This document shows positions 55,397 through 64,000 of a DNA stretch of 64,000 bases, piece by piece (within the stretch, counting starts at the first letter, position 1; every line of letters begins with the position of its first letter). Source of the stretch: Rhizobiales bacterium 2SD (GTDB lineage Bacteria; Pseudomonadota; Alphaproteobacteria; Rhizobiales; Beijerinckiaceae). The notes below the pieces were generated by a model that ran no database searches, was not told where the DNA came from, and saw nothing but the letters and a program-made list of their open reading frames with translations. A program made the position numbers and the translations under genes. The DNA is taken from assembly GCA_005502805.1 (NCBI GenBank), contig SCMY01000004.1:431273-495272 (forward strand). The letters run 5' to 3'.

Positions 55397-55414
55397 CCCG
55401 CGGTCTTCAACCGA

Positions 55415-55777
55415 TCAGAAGCTCAGCCCGCCTTCGCGAGCGGCCTCGGCCAGCGCCTTGACGCGGCCATGGTACATATAGGCGCCACGGTCGAACACGA
55501 CCTCCTTGACGCCGGCCTTGATGGCGCGCTCGGCAATGATCTTGCCGATCTGCGCCGCGGCCTCGACATTCGCGCCCGACTTGATGTCGGCGCGGATATC
55601 CTTGTCCATCGACGAAGCCGAAGCGAGCGTCAGCCCCTTCGCATCGTCGATGACCTGCGCATAGATCTGCTTGCCGGTGCGGTGCACCGACAGGCGGGCG
55701 CGGCCATTGGCCACCGCCTTGATCGCGCGGCGGACGCGGGCCTTGCGGCGCGCAGTCGCAACTGTCTGCTTGCTCAT
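55415..55777 (-). CDS. rplR: 50S ribosomal protein L18
   Basis: The 120-residue product has the L18 pattern: [47 protein letters not shown] and [42 protein letters not shown] in shape. L18 binds 5S rRNA with L5 and L25. It lies between rplF and rpsE. Confidence 0.97.
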   Translation of the reverse strand: MSKQTVATARRKARVRRAIKAVANGRARLSVHRTGKQIYAQVIDDAKGLTLASASSMDKDIRADIKSGANVEAAAQIGKIIAERAIKAGVKEVVFDRGAYMYHGRVKALAEAAREGGLSF

Positions 55778-55788
55778 GGCTCCGGTCC

Positions 55789-56322
55789 TTACTTCTTCTT
55801 GCCTTCCTTGCGGAAGATGAATTCGCCGGCGTACTTGACGCCCTTGCCCTTGTAGGGCTCGGGACCGCGATAGTCGCGGATCTCGGCGGCGGTCTGGCCG
55901 ACGACCTGCTTGTCGATGCCGACAACGACGATTTCCGTCGGCTTCGGCGTCGTGATCGTCACCCCGGCCGGGATTTCATAGTCGATGTCGTGGCTGTAGC
56001 CGAGCGAGAGCTTCAGGACCTTGCCGGCAACCGCGGCCTTGTAGCCGACGCCGTTGATCTCGAGCTTCTTCTCGAATCCGGCCGTCGTGCCGACGACCAG
56101 GTTGTTGATGCGGGCGCGCGAAGTGCCCCAGAGCGCGCGGGCGCGCTTGGTCTGCGAGCGCGGCTGGACGGCGATGGCGCCGTTCTCCAGGGCGACCGAG
56201 ACCTCCTCGGGAACCTCGAAGGACAGCTCGCCCTTCGAGCCCTTGATCTTGACCAGCTGGCCCGTGACGTTGGCGGTGACGCCAGCGGGGACCGAGACGG
56301 GCTTCTTACCGATACGAGACAT
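55789..56322 (-). CDS. rplF: 50S ribosomal protein L6
   Basis: The 177-residue protein starts [21 protein letters not shown] and has the second L6 repeat with [13 protein letters not shown] and the C-terminal signature [27 protein letters not shown]6 sits near the sarcin-ricin loop and factor-binding site. It lies between rpsH and rplR with short gaps. Confidence 0.98.
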   Translation of the reverse strand: MSRIGKKPVSVPAGVTANVTGQLVKIKGSKGELSFEVPEEVSVALENGAIAVQPRSQTKRARALWGTSRARINNLVVGTTAGFEKKLEINGVGYKAAVAGKVLKLSLGYSHDIDYEIPAGVTITTPKPTEIVVVGIDKQVVGQTAAEIRDYRGPEPYKGKGVKYAGEFIFRKEGKKK

Positions 56323-56352
56323 TGGATTTCTCCTGAGCAGCGGCCTGTAAGG

Positions 56353-56751
56353 TCAGAAGACCTTGCAGAGCACTTCGCCGCCCACGTTCTGCTCGCGGGC
56401 AAGATGATCGGACATCACGCCGCGGGGCGTGGAGACGATGGTGACGCCGAGGCCGTCGGCCACGCGCGGCATGGTCTCGACCGAGGAGTAGACGCGACGG
56501 CCGGGCTTCGACACGCGCGAGATCGACCGGATGACCGGCTGGCCCTCGTGGTACTTCAGCTCGATGTCGAACTCGGTGCGGCCGTTGCCGAACTCGGTGG
56601 TCGAATAGCCGCGGATGTAGCCTTCCGACTGCAGCACGTCGAGGACGCGGGCGCGCAGCTTCGAGCCCGGGGTCGTGACGCGCGACTTGCGCCGCATCTG
56701 CGCATTGCGGATGCGGGTCAGCATATCGCCAAGCGGATCGATGATCGCCAT
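56353..56751 (-). CDS. rpsH: 30S ribosomal protein S8
   Basis: The 132-residue product begins [46 protein letters not shown] and ends with the conserved [31 protein letters not shown] region in shape. S8 organises the 16S central domain and in enterobacteria represses spc translation. It lies between rpsN and rplF. Confidence 0.97.
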   Translation of the reverse strand: MAIIDPLGDMLTRIRNAQMRRKSRVTTPGSKLRARVLDVLQSEGYIRGYSTTEFGNGRTEFDIELKYHEGQPVIRSISRVSKPGRRVYSSVETMPRVADGLGVTIVSTPRGVMSDHLAREQNVGGEVLCKVF

Positions 56752-56763
56752 GGTGCTACCTCC

Positions 56764-57069
56764 TCACCAGCTCGACTTGACGAGGCCGGGAACCAGCCCC
56801 TTGTTGCCGAGCTCGCGCAAAGCAACGCGCGACATCTTCAGCTTGCGATAGAACGCGCGCGGGCGGCCGGTGACTTCGCAACGGTTACGCACGCGGATGC
56901 CGGCGGAATTGCGCGGCAGTTCGGCCAGCTTCAGGCGAGCGAGGAAACGCTCGTCCATCGACTGGTTCTCGTCATTGGCGATCGCGAGAAGGCGCGCCCG
57001 GCGGCCCGCGAACTTCTTCACGAGCGCCTTGCGGTGGTTGTTCTTCTCGACGGAGCTCTTCTTAGCCAT
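56764..57069 (-). CDS. rpsN: 30S ribosomal protein S14
   Basis: The 101-residue protein is the zinc-independent form, without the C-x-x-C pairs of the short type: [27 protein letters not shown], then [40 protein letters not shown]. Its length fits. It lies between rplE and rpsH. Confidence 0.97.
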   Translation of the reverse strand: MAKKSSVEKNNHRKALVKKFAGRRARLLAIANDENQSMDERFLARLKLAELPRNSAGIRVRNRCEVTGRPRAFYRKLKMSRVALRELGNKGLVPGLVKSSW

Positions 57070-57105
57070 CGATATCTCCTGGTTTCCGCGTATGAGCCCG
57101 AAGGC

Positions 57106-57672
57106 TCACTGCCGGAACGGGAAGTTGAAGTGCTTGAGCAGGGCGCGAGCCTCGTCGTCCGACTTCGCAGTCGTGCAGACGATCACGTCCATGCCCCAGA
57201 CCTGGTCGACCTTGTCGTAGTTGATCTCGGGGAACACGATGTGCTCCTTGATCCCGAGCGCGAAATTGCCGCGCCCGTCGAACGACTTCGGGTTGAGACC
57301 ACGGAAGTCGCGCACCCGCGGAAGAGCGATGGTGACGAGCCGGTCGACGAACTCGTACATCTTGGTCTTGCGCAGCGTGACCTTGCAGCCGACCGCCATG
57401 TTCTCGCGCAGCTTGAAGCCGGCGATGGCGAGGCGGGACTTGGTGATGACCGGCTTCTGGCCTGCGATCATGGCGAGGTCGCCGGCGGCGTTGTCGACCT
57501 TCTTGCGGTCGGCAGTCGCTTCGCCCACGCCCATGTTGATGACGACCTTCTCGATGGTCGGCACTTCCATGACGTTCTTGTAGCCGAATTCCTTGATCAT
57601 CGCGGGACGGACGACGTCCTCGTAATGCTTCTTCAAACGCGGCGAGAGAGCCGCCTGCTGAGCCTCAGCCAT
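57106..57672 (-). CDS. rplE: 50S ribosomal protein L5
   Basis: The 188-residue product has the L5 pattern: [40 protein letters not shown], then [29 protein letters not shown] and [15 protein letters not shown]5 binds 5S rRNA and bridges to S13. Its start overlaps the rplX stop by eight bases, implying coupled translation. Confidence 0.98.
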   Translation of the reverse strand: MAEAQQAALSPRLKKHYEDVVRPAMIKEFGYKNVMEVPTIEKVVINMGVGEATADRKKVDNAAGDLAMIAGQKPVITKSRLAIAGFKLRENMAVGCKVTLRKTKMYEFVDRLVTIALPRVRDFRGLNPKSFDGRGNFALGIKEHIVFPEINYDKVDQVWGMDVIVCTTAKSDDEARALLKHFNFPFRQ

Positions 57673-57982
57673 CGATCAGATCCCCCGAACGCTTGGCGAA
57701 ACGGACCTTGCGGCCGTCATCGAGCACCTTGAAGCCGACGCGGGTCGGCTTGCCGTCCTTCGGATCGGCGATGGCGATGTTCGACAGGTCGATGGTGGCC
57801 TCTTTCGAGATGATGCCGCCTTCCGACTGCTGCGACTGCTTGGTGTGTTTCTTCACCAGGTTCACGCCGCGCACGACGGCACGGCCGTCCTTCGGCAGGA
57901 CCTGGAGCACTTCGCCGCCCTTGCCCTTGTCGCGGCCGGCGAGCACGACGACCTTGTCGCCCTTCTTGATCTTCGCAGCCAT
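57665..57982 (-). CDS. rplX: 50S ribosomal protein L24
   Basis: The ATG at 57982 gives 105 residues with the KOW motif: [48 protein letters not shown] in shape. The C-terminal part [26 protein letters not shown] is typical. L24 starts assembly of the 50S at 23S domain I. It overlaps rplN by one base and rplE by eight. Confidence 0.97.
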   Translation of the reverse strand: MAAKIKKGDKVVVLAGRDKGKGGEVLQVLPKDGRAVVRGVNLVKKHTKQSQQSEGGIISKEATIDLSNIAIADPKDGKPTRVGFKVLDDGRKVRFAKRSGDLIDG

Positions 57983-58350
57983 CACAGCACCTCGGGAGCG
58001 AGCGAAATGATCTTCATGTGGTTCTTGGCGCGCAGCTCGCGCGGAACCGGTCCGAAGATACGGGTGCCCACCGGCTCCTTCTGGTTGTTGATCAGCACGG
58101 CCGCATTGCGGTCGAAGCGGATCACCGAACCATCGGGACGCTTGATGTCCTTGGCCGTGCGAACGACGATCGCCTTCATGACGTCGCCCTTCTTCACGCG
58201 GCCGCGCGGGATGGCTTCCTTGATCGAAACCACGATGATGTCGCCGATGCGGGCGTAGCGCCGCTTCGAGCCGCCGAGAACCTTGATGCACATCACGCGG
58301 CGAGCGCCGGAATTGTCGGCGACCTCGAGATTCGTCTGCACCTGGATCAT
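57982..58350 (-). CDS. rplN: 50S ribosomal protein L14
   Basis: The 122-residue product begins [57 protein letters not shown] in shape and ends [23 protein letters not shown]14 contacts the 30S in bridges B5 and B8. Its stop TGA overlaps the rplX ATG. Confidence 0.98.
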   Translation of the reverse strand: MIQVQTNLEVADNSGARRVMCIKVLGGSKRRYARIGDIIVVSIKEAIPRGRVKKGDVMKAIVVRTAKDIKRPDGSVIRFDRNAAVLINNQKEPVGTRIFGPVPRELRAKNHMKIISLAPEVL

Positions 58351-58461
58351 GGCCTTGATCCTTCCATTCCATATCAGCGCGGTTTCCGGACAAAGGCGGA
58401 GTGCCTAAGCCCGGACTACGACTGACGGGGGTCGATCGCCCCCTGGCCTCAATGATTCGAC

Positions 58462-58704
58462 TTACGCCTTGGGAGCGTTGTCGAGCACAACCCAGCTTTT
58501 CAGCTTGGAAATGGGCTTCGACTCCTCGATCCAGACCGAGTCACCGACCTTGAACGACCCCGCCTCGTCATGGGCGTGATAGTTCTTCGAACGGCGCACC
58601 GTCTTCTTGAGGAGCGGGTGCGTATAACGCCGCTCGACCTTGACCACAACAGTTTTGTTTTGCTTGTCGCTGACGACGACGCCCTGCAGCACGCGCTTCG
58701 GCAT
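58462..58704 (-). CDS. rpsQ: 30S ribosomal protein S17
   Basis: The 80-residue product has the OB-fold S17 pattern: [47 protein letters not shown] and [22 protein letters not shown] in shape. It binds 16S rRNA at helices 7 and 11. It lies between rpmC and rplN, with a 111-base gap to the latter holding a short GC hairpin. Confidence 0.97.
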   Translation of the reverse strand: MPKRVLQGVVVSDKQNKTVVVKVERRYTHPLLKKTVRRSKNYHAHDEAGSFKVGDSVWIEESKPISKLKSWVVLDNAPKA

Positions 58705-58717
58705 TGTCCCCTACTCC

Positions 58718-58930
58718 TCAGGCGCTCACCGCGGCGGTCTTCGACCGCTGCAGCGTCTTGATGCGGGCGATCTCCTTGCGCACCTGGGTAACCCGAGCGG
58801 TATTCTCGAGCTGGCCGGTGGCGCGCTGGAAACGCAGGTTGAACTGCTCCTTCTTGAGCTTGAGAAGCTCGTCCTGGAGCTGGTCCGTGCTCATCACTTT
58901 GAGATCGGACAGGCGTTGAGTCGATTTCAT
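58718..58930 (-). CDS. rpmC: 50S ribosomal protein L29
   Basis: The 70-residue helical hairpin protein reads [59 protein letters not shown] in shape, with the F-N-L-R-F-Q motif. L29 lies at the tunnel exit and helps dock SRP and trigger factor. It lies between rplP and rpsQ. Confidence 0.97.
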   Translation of the reverse strand: MKSTQRLSDLKVMSTDQLQDELLKLKKEQFNLRFQRATGQLENTARVTQVRKEIARIKTLQRSKTAAVSA

Positions 58931-58940
58931 CTCGCCCTCC

Positions 58941-59354
58941 TTACTCGGCGATGCGCTGGATGAAGCGGGTCTTGATCGGCAGCTTGGCGGCGCCGAGACG
59001 GAGCGCCTCGCGGGCGATATCCTCCGGCACGCCGTCGAGCTCGAACATGATCCGGCCCGGCTTGACCTTGGCCGCCCAGAACTCGGGCGAACCCTTGCCC
59101 TTACCCATGCGGACTTCGGTCGGCTTCTTCGAGACCGGCACGTCCGGGAAGATCCGGATCCAGACTCGGCCCGCGCGCTTCATGGCGCGGGTGATGGCAC
59201 GACGGGCCGCCTCGATCTGGCGGGCCGTGACGCGCTCCGGCTCCTGGGCCTTCAGGCCGAACTGGCCGAAGTTGAGGTCCGTACCGCCCTTGGCGACGCC
59301 ATGGATGCGTCCCTTGAACTGCTTACGGAACTTAGTGCGCTTTGGTTGCAGCAT
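58941..59354 (-). CDS. rplP: 50S ribosomal protein L16
   Basis: The 137-residue product has [56 protein letters not shown] in shape, then [44 protein letters not shown]16 binds near the peptidyl-transferase centre and A-site tRNA. It lies between rpsC and rpmC. Confidence 0.98.
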   Translation of the reverse strand: MLQPKRTKFRKQFKGRIHGVAKGGTDLNFGQFGLKAQEPERVTARQIEAARRAITRAMKRAGRVWIRIFPDVPVSKKPTEVRMGKGKGSPEFWAAKVKPGRIMFELDGVPEDIAREALRLGAAKLPIKTRFIQRIAE

Positions 59355-59372
59355 GGCTCTTCTCGATCAGCC

Positions 59373-60089
59373 TTACGCAGCCTGCTCGCGACGTTCGCGG
59401 CGCTCACCACCGGAGCGGCCGCCCTCGTCCGAGAGGCGCTTGTCCTGGGCCATCGGGTCGTGTTCGAGGATCTCGCCCTTGAAGATCCAGACCTTGATCC
59501 CGCACGTGCCATAGGTCGTGAAGGCGGTGGCGACGCCGTAATCGACGTCGGCGCGCAGCGTATGCAGCGGCACGCGGCCCTCACGGTACCATTCGAGGCG
59601 CGCGATTTCCGCGCCGCCCAGACGGCCCGAGCAGTTGATGCGGATGCCCTCGGCGCCCAGACGCATCGCCGACTGCACGGCGCGCTTCATGGCGCGACGG
59701 AAGGCGACGCGGCGCTCGAGCTGCTGAGCGATCGAGTCGGCGACCAGGGTCGCGTCGATCTCGGGCTTGCGCACCTCGACGATGTTGATCGTCACGTCGG
59801 CGTTCGTCAGCTTCGAGACCGTCTTGCGCAGCTTCTCGATGTCGGCGCCCTTCTTGCCGATCACCACGCCCGGACGAGCCGAGTGGATGGTGACGCGGCA
59901 CTTCTTGTGCGGACGCTCGATGATGATCTTCGAGACGGCGGCCTGCTTCAGCAGCTTCATCAGGGCGGCGCGGATGGCCATGTCCTCATGCAGCAGCTTG
60001 CCGTACTCGCCCTTGTTGGCGAACCAGCGCGAATCCCAGGTCCGGTTGATGCCGAGACGAAGGCCGATCGGATTGATTTTCTGACCCAT
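59373..60089 (-). CDS. rpsC: 30S ribosomal protein S3
   Basis: The 238-residue protein has the KH domain ([22 protein letters not shown], with G-x-x-G) and the S3 C-domain ([43 protein letters not shown] in shape). The C-terminal tail is charged. S3 lines the mRNA entry with helicase activity. It is well conserved and lies between rplV and rplP. Confidence 0.98.
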   Translation of the reverse strand: MGQKINPIGLRLGINRTWDSRWFANKGEYGKLLHEDMAIRAALMKLLKQAAVSKIIIERPHKKCRVTIHSARPGVVIGKKGADIEKLRKTVSKLTNADVTINIVEVRKPEIDATLVADSIAQQLERRVAFRRAMKRAVQSAMRLGAEGIRINCSGRLGGAEIARLEWYREGRVPLHTLRADVDYGVATAFTTYGTCGIKVWIFKGEILEHDPMAQDKRLSDEGGRSGGERRERREQAA

Positions 60090-60099
60090 CGTTCTCTCC

Positions 60100-60483
60100 T
60101 CAGGCCTTGGCCGCCTGAACTTCGCGCACCACGATCGTGATGTTGGCGAAGGGCTTCATGATGCGGGCGCCACGGCCGCGGGCGCGGGCATGGAAGCGCT
60201 TCATGACGAGCGCCTTGCCGACGAACGCCTGCGAGACGACCAGATCGTCGACGTCGAGATCATGGTTGTTCTCGGCGTTGGCGATCGCGCTCTGCAGGCA
60301 CTTGCGCACATCGGTCGAGATCCGCTTGCGCGAGAACTCGAGGTCGGCGAGCGCGGTCGAGACCTTCTTGCCGCGGATGAGCTGGGCGAGAAGGTTCAGC
60401 TTCTGCGGGGAGACGCGCAGGTTGCGCGCCACCGCCTTGGCCTCGTTCTCGGGCAGCGCACGGGGGGCGGAGGGCTTACCCAT
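60100..60483 (-). CDS. rplV: 50S ribosomal protein L22
   Basis: The 127-residue product has [38 protein letters not shown] in shape, then the beta-hairpin tip [25 protein letters not shown] that lines the exit tunnel and is a macrolide-resistance hot spot. It lies three bases from rpsS. Confidence 0.97.
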   Translation of the reverse strand: MGKPSAPRALPENEAKAVARNLRVSPQKLNLLAQLIRGKKVSTALADLEFSRKRISTDVRKCLQSAIANAENNHDLDVDDLVVSQAFVGKALVMKRFHARARGRGARIMKPFANITIVVREVQAAKA

Positions 60484-60486
60484 GGC

Positions 60487-60765
60487 TTACTTCCTCTTCG
60501 CCTTCTTGTCGGCAGCGTGGCCGGGGAAGGTGCGCGTCGGCGAGAACTCGCCGAACTTGTGGCCCACCATCTCCTCGGAGACGTTCACCGGCACATGCTT
60601 GTGGCCGTTGTAGACGCCGAACGTCAGACCGACGAACTGCGGGAGGATCGTGGAGCGACGGCTCCAGATCTTGATGACTTCAGAGCGGCTCGAGGTACGG
60701 GCGACCTCGGCCTTCTTCAGGAGGTATCCGTCGACGAACGGACCTTTCCAAAGCGAACGCGCCAT
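60487..60765 (-). CDS. rpsS: 30S ribosomal protein S19
   Basis: From the ATG at 60765 the product has 92 residues: [74 protein letters not shown] in shape. S19 contacts S13 and the 16S 3' domain. It lies between rplB and rplV. Confidence 0.97.
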   Translation of the reverse strand: MARSLWKGPFVDGYLLKKAEVARTSSRSEVIKIWSRRSTILPQFVGLTFGVYNGHKHVPVNVSEEMVGHKFGEFSPTRTFPGHAADKKAKRK

Positions 60766-60773
60766 GACGGACC

Positions 60774-61616
60774 TCAGTTCTTCTTCTTGCGGGCGTGACG
60801 GCTCGACACGATGAAGGTGTCGGTCCGCTTGTTCGAGCGAGTCTTCTTGCCCTTGGTCGGCAGGCCCCACGGGGTGACCGGGTGACGGCCGCCCGAGGTG
60901 CGGCCTTCACCACCGCCGTGCGGGTGGTCGACCGGGTTCATCGACACGCCGCGATTGTGCGGACGCTTGCCGAGCCAGCGATTGCGGCCGGCCTTGCCGA
61001 TGTTGATGTTCATGTGGTCGGGGTTCGAGACCGCGCCCACGGTGGCGTAGCACAGGCCGCTGATCAGGCGCTGCTCGCCCGAGTTCAGGCGGACGATGAC
61101 GTAGCCCTGGTCACGGCCGACGATCTGGGCGTAATTGCCCGCCGAGCGCGCCAGCGCCCCGCCCTTGCCGATCTTGAGCTCGACATTGTGGACGATCGTG
61201 CCGATCGGCAGCGAGCCCATCGGGGCGGCGTTGCCGGGCTTCACGTCGACGCTGTCGCCGGCGACGACGGTATCGCCCACGGCCAGGCGCTGCGGCGCCA
61301 GGATGTAGGAGAGCTCGCCGTCCTGATACTTGATCAGGGCGATGAAGGCGGTGCGGTTCGGATCATACTCGATCCGCTCCACGGTCGCCGGCACGCCGGC
61401 CTTGCCCCGACGCTTGAAGTCGATCAGGCGCAGGGTGCGCTTGTGGCCACCGCCGCGGAAGCGGACGGTGACGCGGCCGTTGTTGTTGCGGCCGCCGGAG
61501 GACGACTTGCCCTCCGTCAGCGCCTTGACCGGCTTGCCCTTGTAGAGCTCGCTGCGGTCGACGATCACGAGCTGGCGAAGGCTCGGCGTGATCGGCTTGA
61601 AACTTTTCAAAGCCAT
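60774..61616 (-). CDS. rplB: 50S ribosomal protein L2
   Basis: The 280-residue protein has the L2 core: [67 protein letters not shown] in shape, then [18 protein letters not shown] and the conserved peptidyl-transferase-adjacent loop [26 protein letters not shown]. The catalytic-region His ([10 protein letters not shown]) is present. It lies between rplW and rpsS. Confidence 0.98.
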   Translation of the reverse strand: MALKSFKPITPSLRQLVIVDRSELYKGKPVKALTEGKSSSGGRNNNGRVTVRFRGGGHKRTLRLIDFKRRGKAGVPATVERIEYDPNRTAFIALIKYQDGELSYILAPQRLAVGDTVVAGDSVDVKPGNAAPMGSLPIGTIVHNVELKIGKGGALARSAGNYAQIVGRDQGYVIVRLNSGEQRLISGLCYATVGAVSNPDHMNINIGKAGRNRWLGKRPHNRGVSMNPVDHPHGGGEGRTSGGRHPVTPWGLPTKGKKTRSNKRTDTFIVSSRHARKKKN

Positions 61617-61630
61617 GATGACGATCCTTC

Positions 61631-61939
61631 TCAGAGGCCCGTGGTGACGTCGATGGAGTGGCCCTCTTCGAGGGTCACGACCGCCTTCTTGACGTCAGAG
61701 CGCTGGCCGAGACGGCCGCGGAAGACCTTGACCTTGCCCTCGGTGACGAGCGTGTTGACGCTCACCACCTTGACGTCGAACAGCTTCTCGACGGCCGCCT
61801 TGATCTGCGGCTTGGTCGCGGTCTTGGCGACCTTGAAGACGACCTTGTTGTGCTCGGAGAGCATCGTCGCCTTCTCGGTGATCACGGGGCCGACGATGAC
61901 GTCGTAATGCCGCGGATCGAGGTTCTTGGACTGGCTCAT
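61631..61939 (-). CDS. rplW: 50S ribosomal protein L23
   Basis: The 102-residue product reads [86 protein letters not shown] in shape. L23 borders the tunnel exit and is the docking site for trigger factor and SRP. Its start overlaps the rplD stop by four bases. Confidence 0.97.
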   Translation of the reverse strand: MSQSKNLDPRHYDVIVGPVITEKATMLSEHNKVVFKVAKTATKPQIKAAVEKLFDVKVVSVNTLVTEGKVKVFRGRLGQRSDVKKAVVTLEEGHSIDVTTGL

Positions 61940-62556
61940 TTGAAGCGCGCCTCCAGCGCATCGACAGCCGAGCGCGTCAGCACGAGCTTGTCGCGACGCA
62001 GGATGTCATAGACGTTGATGCCCTGGACCGGCAGCACGTCGACGTTCGGGATCGAGCGCGCGGCCAGGCCGAAGTTCACATCGATCTCGGCGCCGCCGAT
62101 CACCAGCGCGCTCGACAGGTCGAGCTTGCCGAAATGGCCGAGCAGGATCTTGGTCTTCGGCTCCGCGAGCTTCGCGTCGTCGATGATGATCAGGCCGGCA
62201 TCCTTGGCCTTCGACGAAAGCGCATGGCGCAGGGCCAGGGCCTTCACCTTCTTCGGCAGCTCGTGCGCATGGTCACGAACGACCGGGCCGAAGGCCTTGC
62301 CGCCGCCGCGGAACTGCGGAGCGGAAGCCGCGCCGTGGCGAGCGCCGCCGGTGCCCTTCTGCTTGTAGATCTTCTTGCGGGTGCGGTCGACTTCCGAGCG
62401 GCCCTTCGACTTGTGCGTGCCGGCGCGGCGCTTGGCGAGCTGGTAGCGCACCATGCGGGCGAGCAGGTCGGCGCGCGGCTCGAGGCCGAAGATCGCGTCG
62501 GACAGCTCGAGCGAGCCGGCCTTGCCGCCTTCAAGAGTGACGATATCGAGTTTCAT
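61936..62556 (-). CDS. rplD: 50S ribosomal protein L4
   Basis: The ATG at 62556 overlaps the rplC stop by one base (GAGGAG eight bases upstream) and gives 206 residues. The L4 loop [40 protein letters not shown] in shape reaches into the exit tunnel. In gamma-proteobacteria L4 represses the S10 operon, but that leader is not visible here. The downstream gene is rplW. Confidence 0.97.
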   Translation of the reverse strand: MKLDIVTLEGGKAGSLELSDAIFGLEPRADLLARMVRYQLAKRRAGTHKSKGRSEVDRTRKKIYKQKGTGGARHGAASAPQFRGGGKAFGPVVRDHAHELPKKVKALALRHALSSKAKDAGLIIIDDAKLAEPKTKILLGHFGKLDLSSALVIGGAEIDVNFGLAARSIPNVDVLPVQGINVYDILRRDKLVLTRSAVDALEARFK

Positions 62557-63290
62557 CACGCGTTCTCCTCAGCCTGGGCCGTAGGAGCCTCAACGGTTTC
62601 AGCCTTGCTCTCGCCGGCGACCTTGAACTTGCCCGGCAGCGGGGCGTCCTTCGGCAGCGAGCGCTTGACGGCGTCACGGACATGGATCCAGCCGCCGGCG
62701 ACGCCAGGGACGGCGCCCTCGACCAGGATCAGACCGCGCTCGGCGTCCGTCTGGACGACGCGCAGGTTCTGCGTGGTGACGCGCTCGGTACCGAGGTGAC
62801 CCGGCATCTTCTTGTTCTTGAAGGTCTTGCCCGGGTCCTGACGGCCACCGGTCGAACCGATCGAACGATGCGAGATCGAGACACCGTGCGTGGCGCGCAG
62901 ACCGCCGAAGTTCCAGCGCTTCATGCCGCCGGCGAAGCCCTTACCGGTGGTCGTGCCCGACACGTCGACGAACTGGCCGACGACGAAGTGGTCGGCGGTC
63001 AGCTCGGCGCCGACCGGAATCAACGCGTCGTCGCTGACGCGGAACTCGACCAGCTTCTGCTTCGGCTCGACCTTGGCCACGGCGAAATGGCCGCGCTGCG
63101 CCTTCGAGACGTTCTTGACCTTGGCACGGCCCGTCCCGAGCTGCACGGCGACATAGCCGTTCTTGTCCTTCGTGCGGTGCGCGACGACCTGGCAGTTGTC
63201 GAGCTTCAGCACGGTGACCGGGATGTGCTCGCCGGCATCGGTGAAGATGCGGGTCATCCCGACTTTCTGTGCAATCACACCGGAACGCAT
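62556..63290 (-). CDS. rplC: 50S ribosomal protein L3
   Basis: The 244-residue protein starts [52 protein letters not shown] in shape and has [43 protein letters not shown] around the Gln-containing PrmB methylation loop ([12 protein letters not shown]). A C-terminal Lys/Glu tail ([19 protein letters not shown]) is extra. It follows rpsJ by 70 bases. Confidence 0.97.
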   Translation of the reverse strand: MRSGVIAQKVGMTRIFTDAGEHIPVTVLKLDNCQVVAHRTKDKNGYVAVQLGTGRAKVKNVSKAQRGHFAVAKVEPKQKLVEFRVSDDALIPVGAELTADHFVVGQFVDVSGTTTGKGFAGGMKRWNFGGLRATHGVSISHRSIGSTGGRQDPGKTFKNKKMPGHLGTERVTTQNLRVVQTDAERGLILVEGAVPGVAGGWIHVRDAVKRSLPKDAPLPGKFKVAGESKAETVEAPTAQAEENA

Positions 63291-63360
63291 CGGTGCATAC
63301 CTTCCTTTGGGGTCATGTCCATCCGGGTGGTACCGGAAACAGAGGACCCGTTTGATCGGA

Positions 63361-63669
<309 letters not shown>

Positions 63670-63692
63670 GGTCCTGGTGTCTCCGTGACGTG

Positions 63693-63721
63693 AAAAGGCG
63701 AAAGCCCCGAAGGGCTTCCGC
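63693..63721 (-). terminator. Terminator between tuf and rpsJ
   Basis: On the minus strand GCGGAAGCCC-TTCG-GGGCTTTCGC is a 10-pair stem (one G-U) with a UUCG tetraloop, followed by CTTTT. It would end tuf transcription or limit read-through into the S10 operon. Confidence 0.85.
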
Positions 63722-63736
63722 CCTCACGAAAACGCG

Positions 63737-64000
<264 letters not shown>

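Overview
The window looks like a chromosomal segment of a high-GC alphaproteobacterium of the Hyphomicrobiales (Rhizobiales); Bosea or a near relative is my best guess. The basis is the order of the S10, spc and alpha ribosomal operons, a phosphatidylcholine synthase, two Bug-type solute receptors, a Porin_2-type porin, uniformly GC-rich coding sequence and a dispersed repeat of a kind I recall from rhizobial genomes. The genus is inference. I see no phage, transposase, CRISPR array or plasmid functions.

Layout. 1-12.7 kb is a mosaic of single genes and pairs: the 3' end of a kelch gene and a remnant of a second copy, a LuxR-type regulator, a lipid-anchored L,D-transpeptidase homologue with an altered active site, an Lrp/AsnC regulator divergent from a membrane permease, an orphan Bug receptor, the beta subunit of an acyl-CoA carboxylase, lipB, an isolated FliN-like gene and an exported hydratase-fold protein. 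A tRNA-Leu(GAG) with a strong terminator precedes mgtE. 14.5-18.4 kb holds two GH25 lysozyme paralogues flanking pcs, then a ZntB-like transporter. 18.4-27.7 kb has isovaleryl-CoA dehydrogenase, an ABC exporter, a GFA-fold protein, a rhodanese with a very small membrane protein, and several short conserved genes. 27.8-46.3 kb carries a possible small RNA locus, a glycosyltransferase, pccA, an M20 peptidase, an RluA-type pseudouridine synthase coupled to fluC, a TetR/DUF998 divergent pair, a porin with an acidic insert, rarA-degQ, and a BLUF blue-light receptor whose stop codon lies in a dispersed repeat.

46.4-64 kb, entirely on the minus strand, is the ribosomal protein supercluster. In transcription order it runs tuf (partial), rpsJ, rplC, D, W, B, rpsS, rplV, rpsC, rplP, rpmC, rpsQ, rplN, X, E, rpsN, rpsH, rplF, R, rpsE, rpmD, rplO, secY, adk, then a terminator, three unrelated genes (a PhnA-like protein, a membrane protein and a periplasmic amino-acid binding protein), then rpsM, rpsK, rpoA, rplQ and a terminator.

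Functional links: isovaleryl-CoA dehydrogenase and the carboxylase beta subunit fit leucine degradation and pccA fits propionyl-CoA disposal, but they lie far apart rather than in one operon. Several envelope genes (transpeptidase homologue, GH25 pair, peptidoglycan-binding protein, YdcF, LprI-like protein, DegQ, porin) are scattered. Intergenic regions are rich in short perfect palindromes next to divergent regulators, and four copies of a three-hairpin repeat lie between genes.
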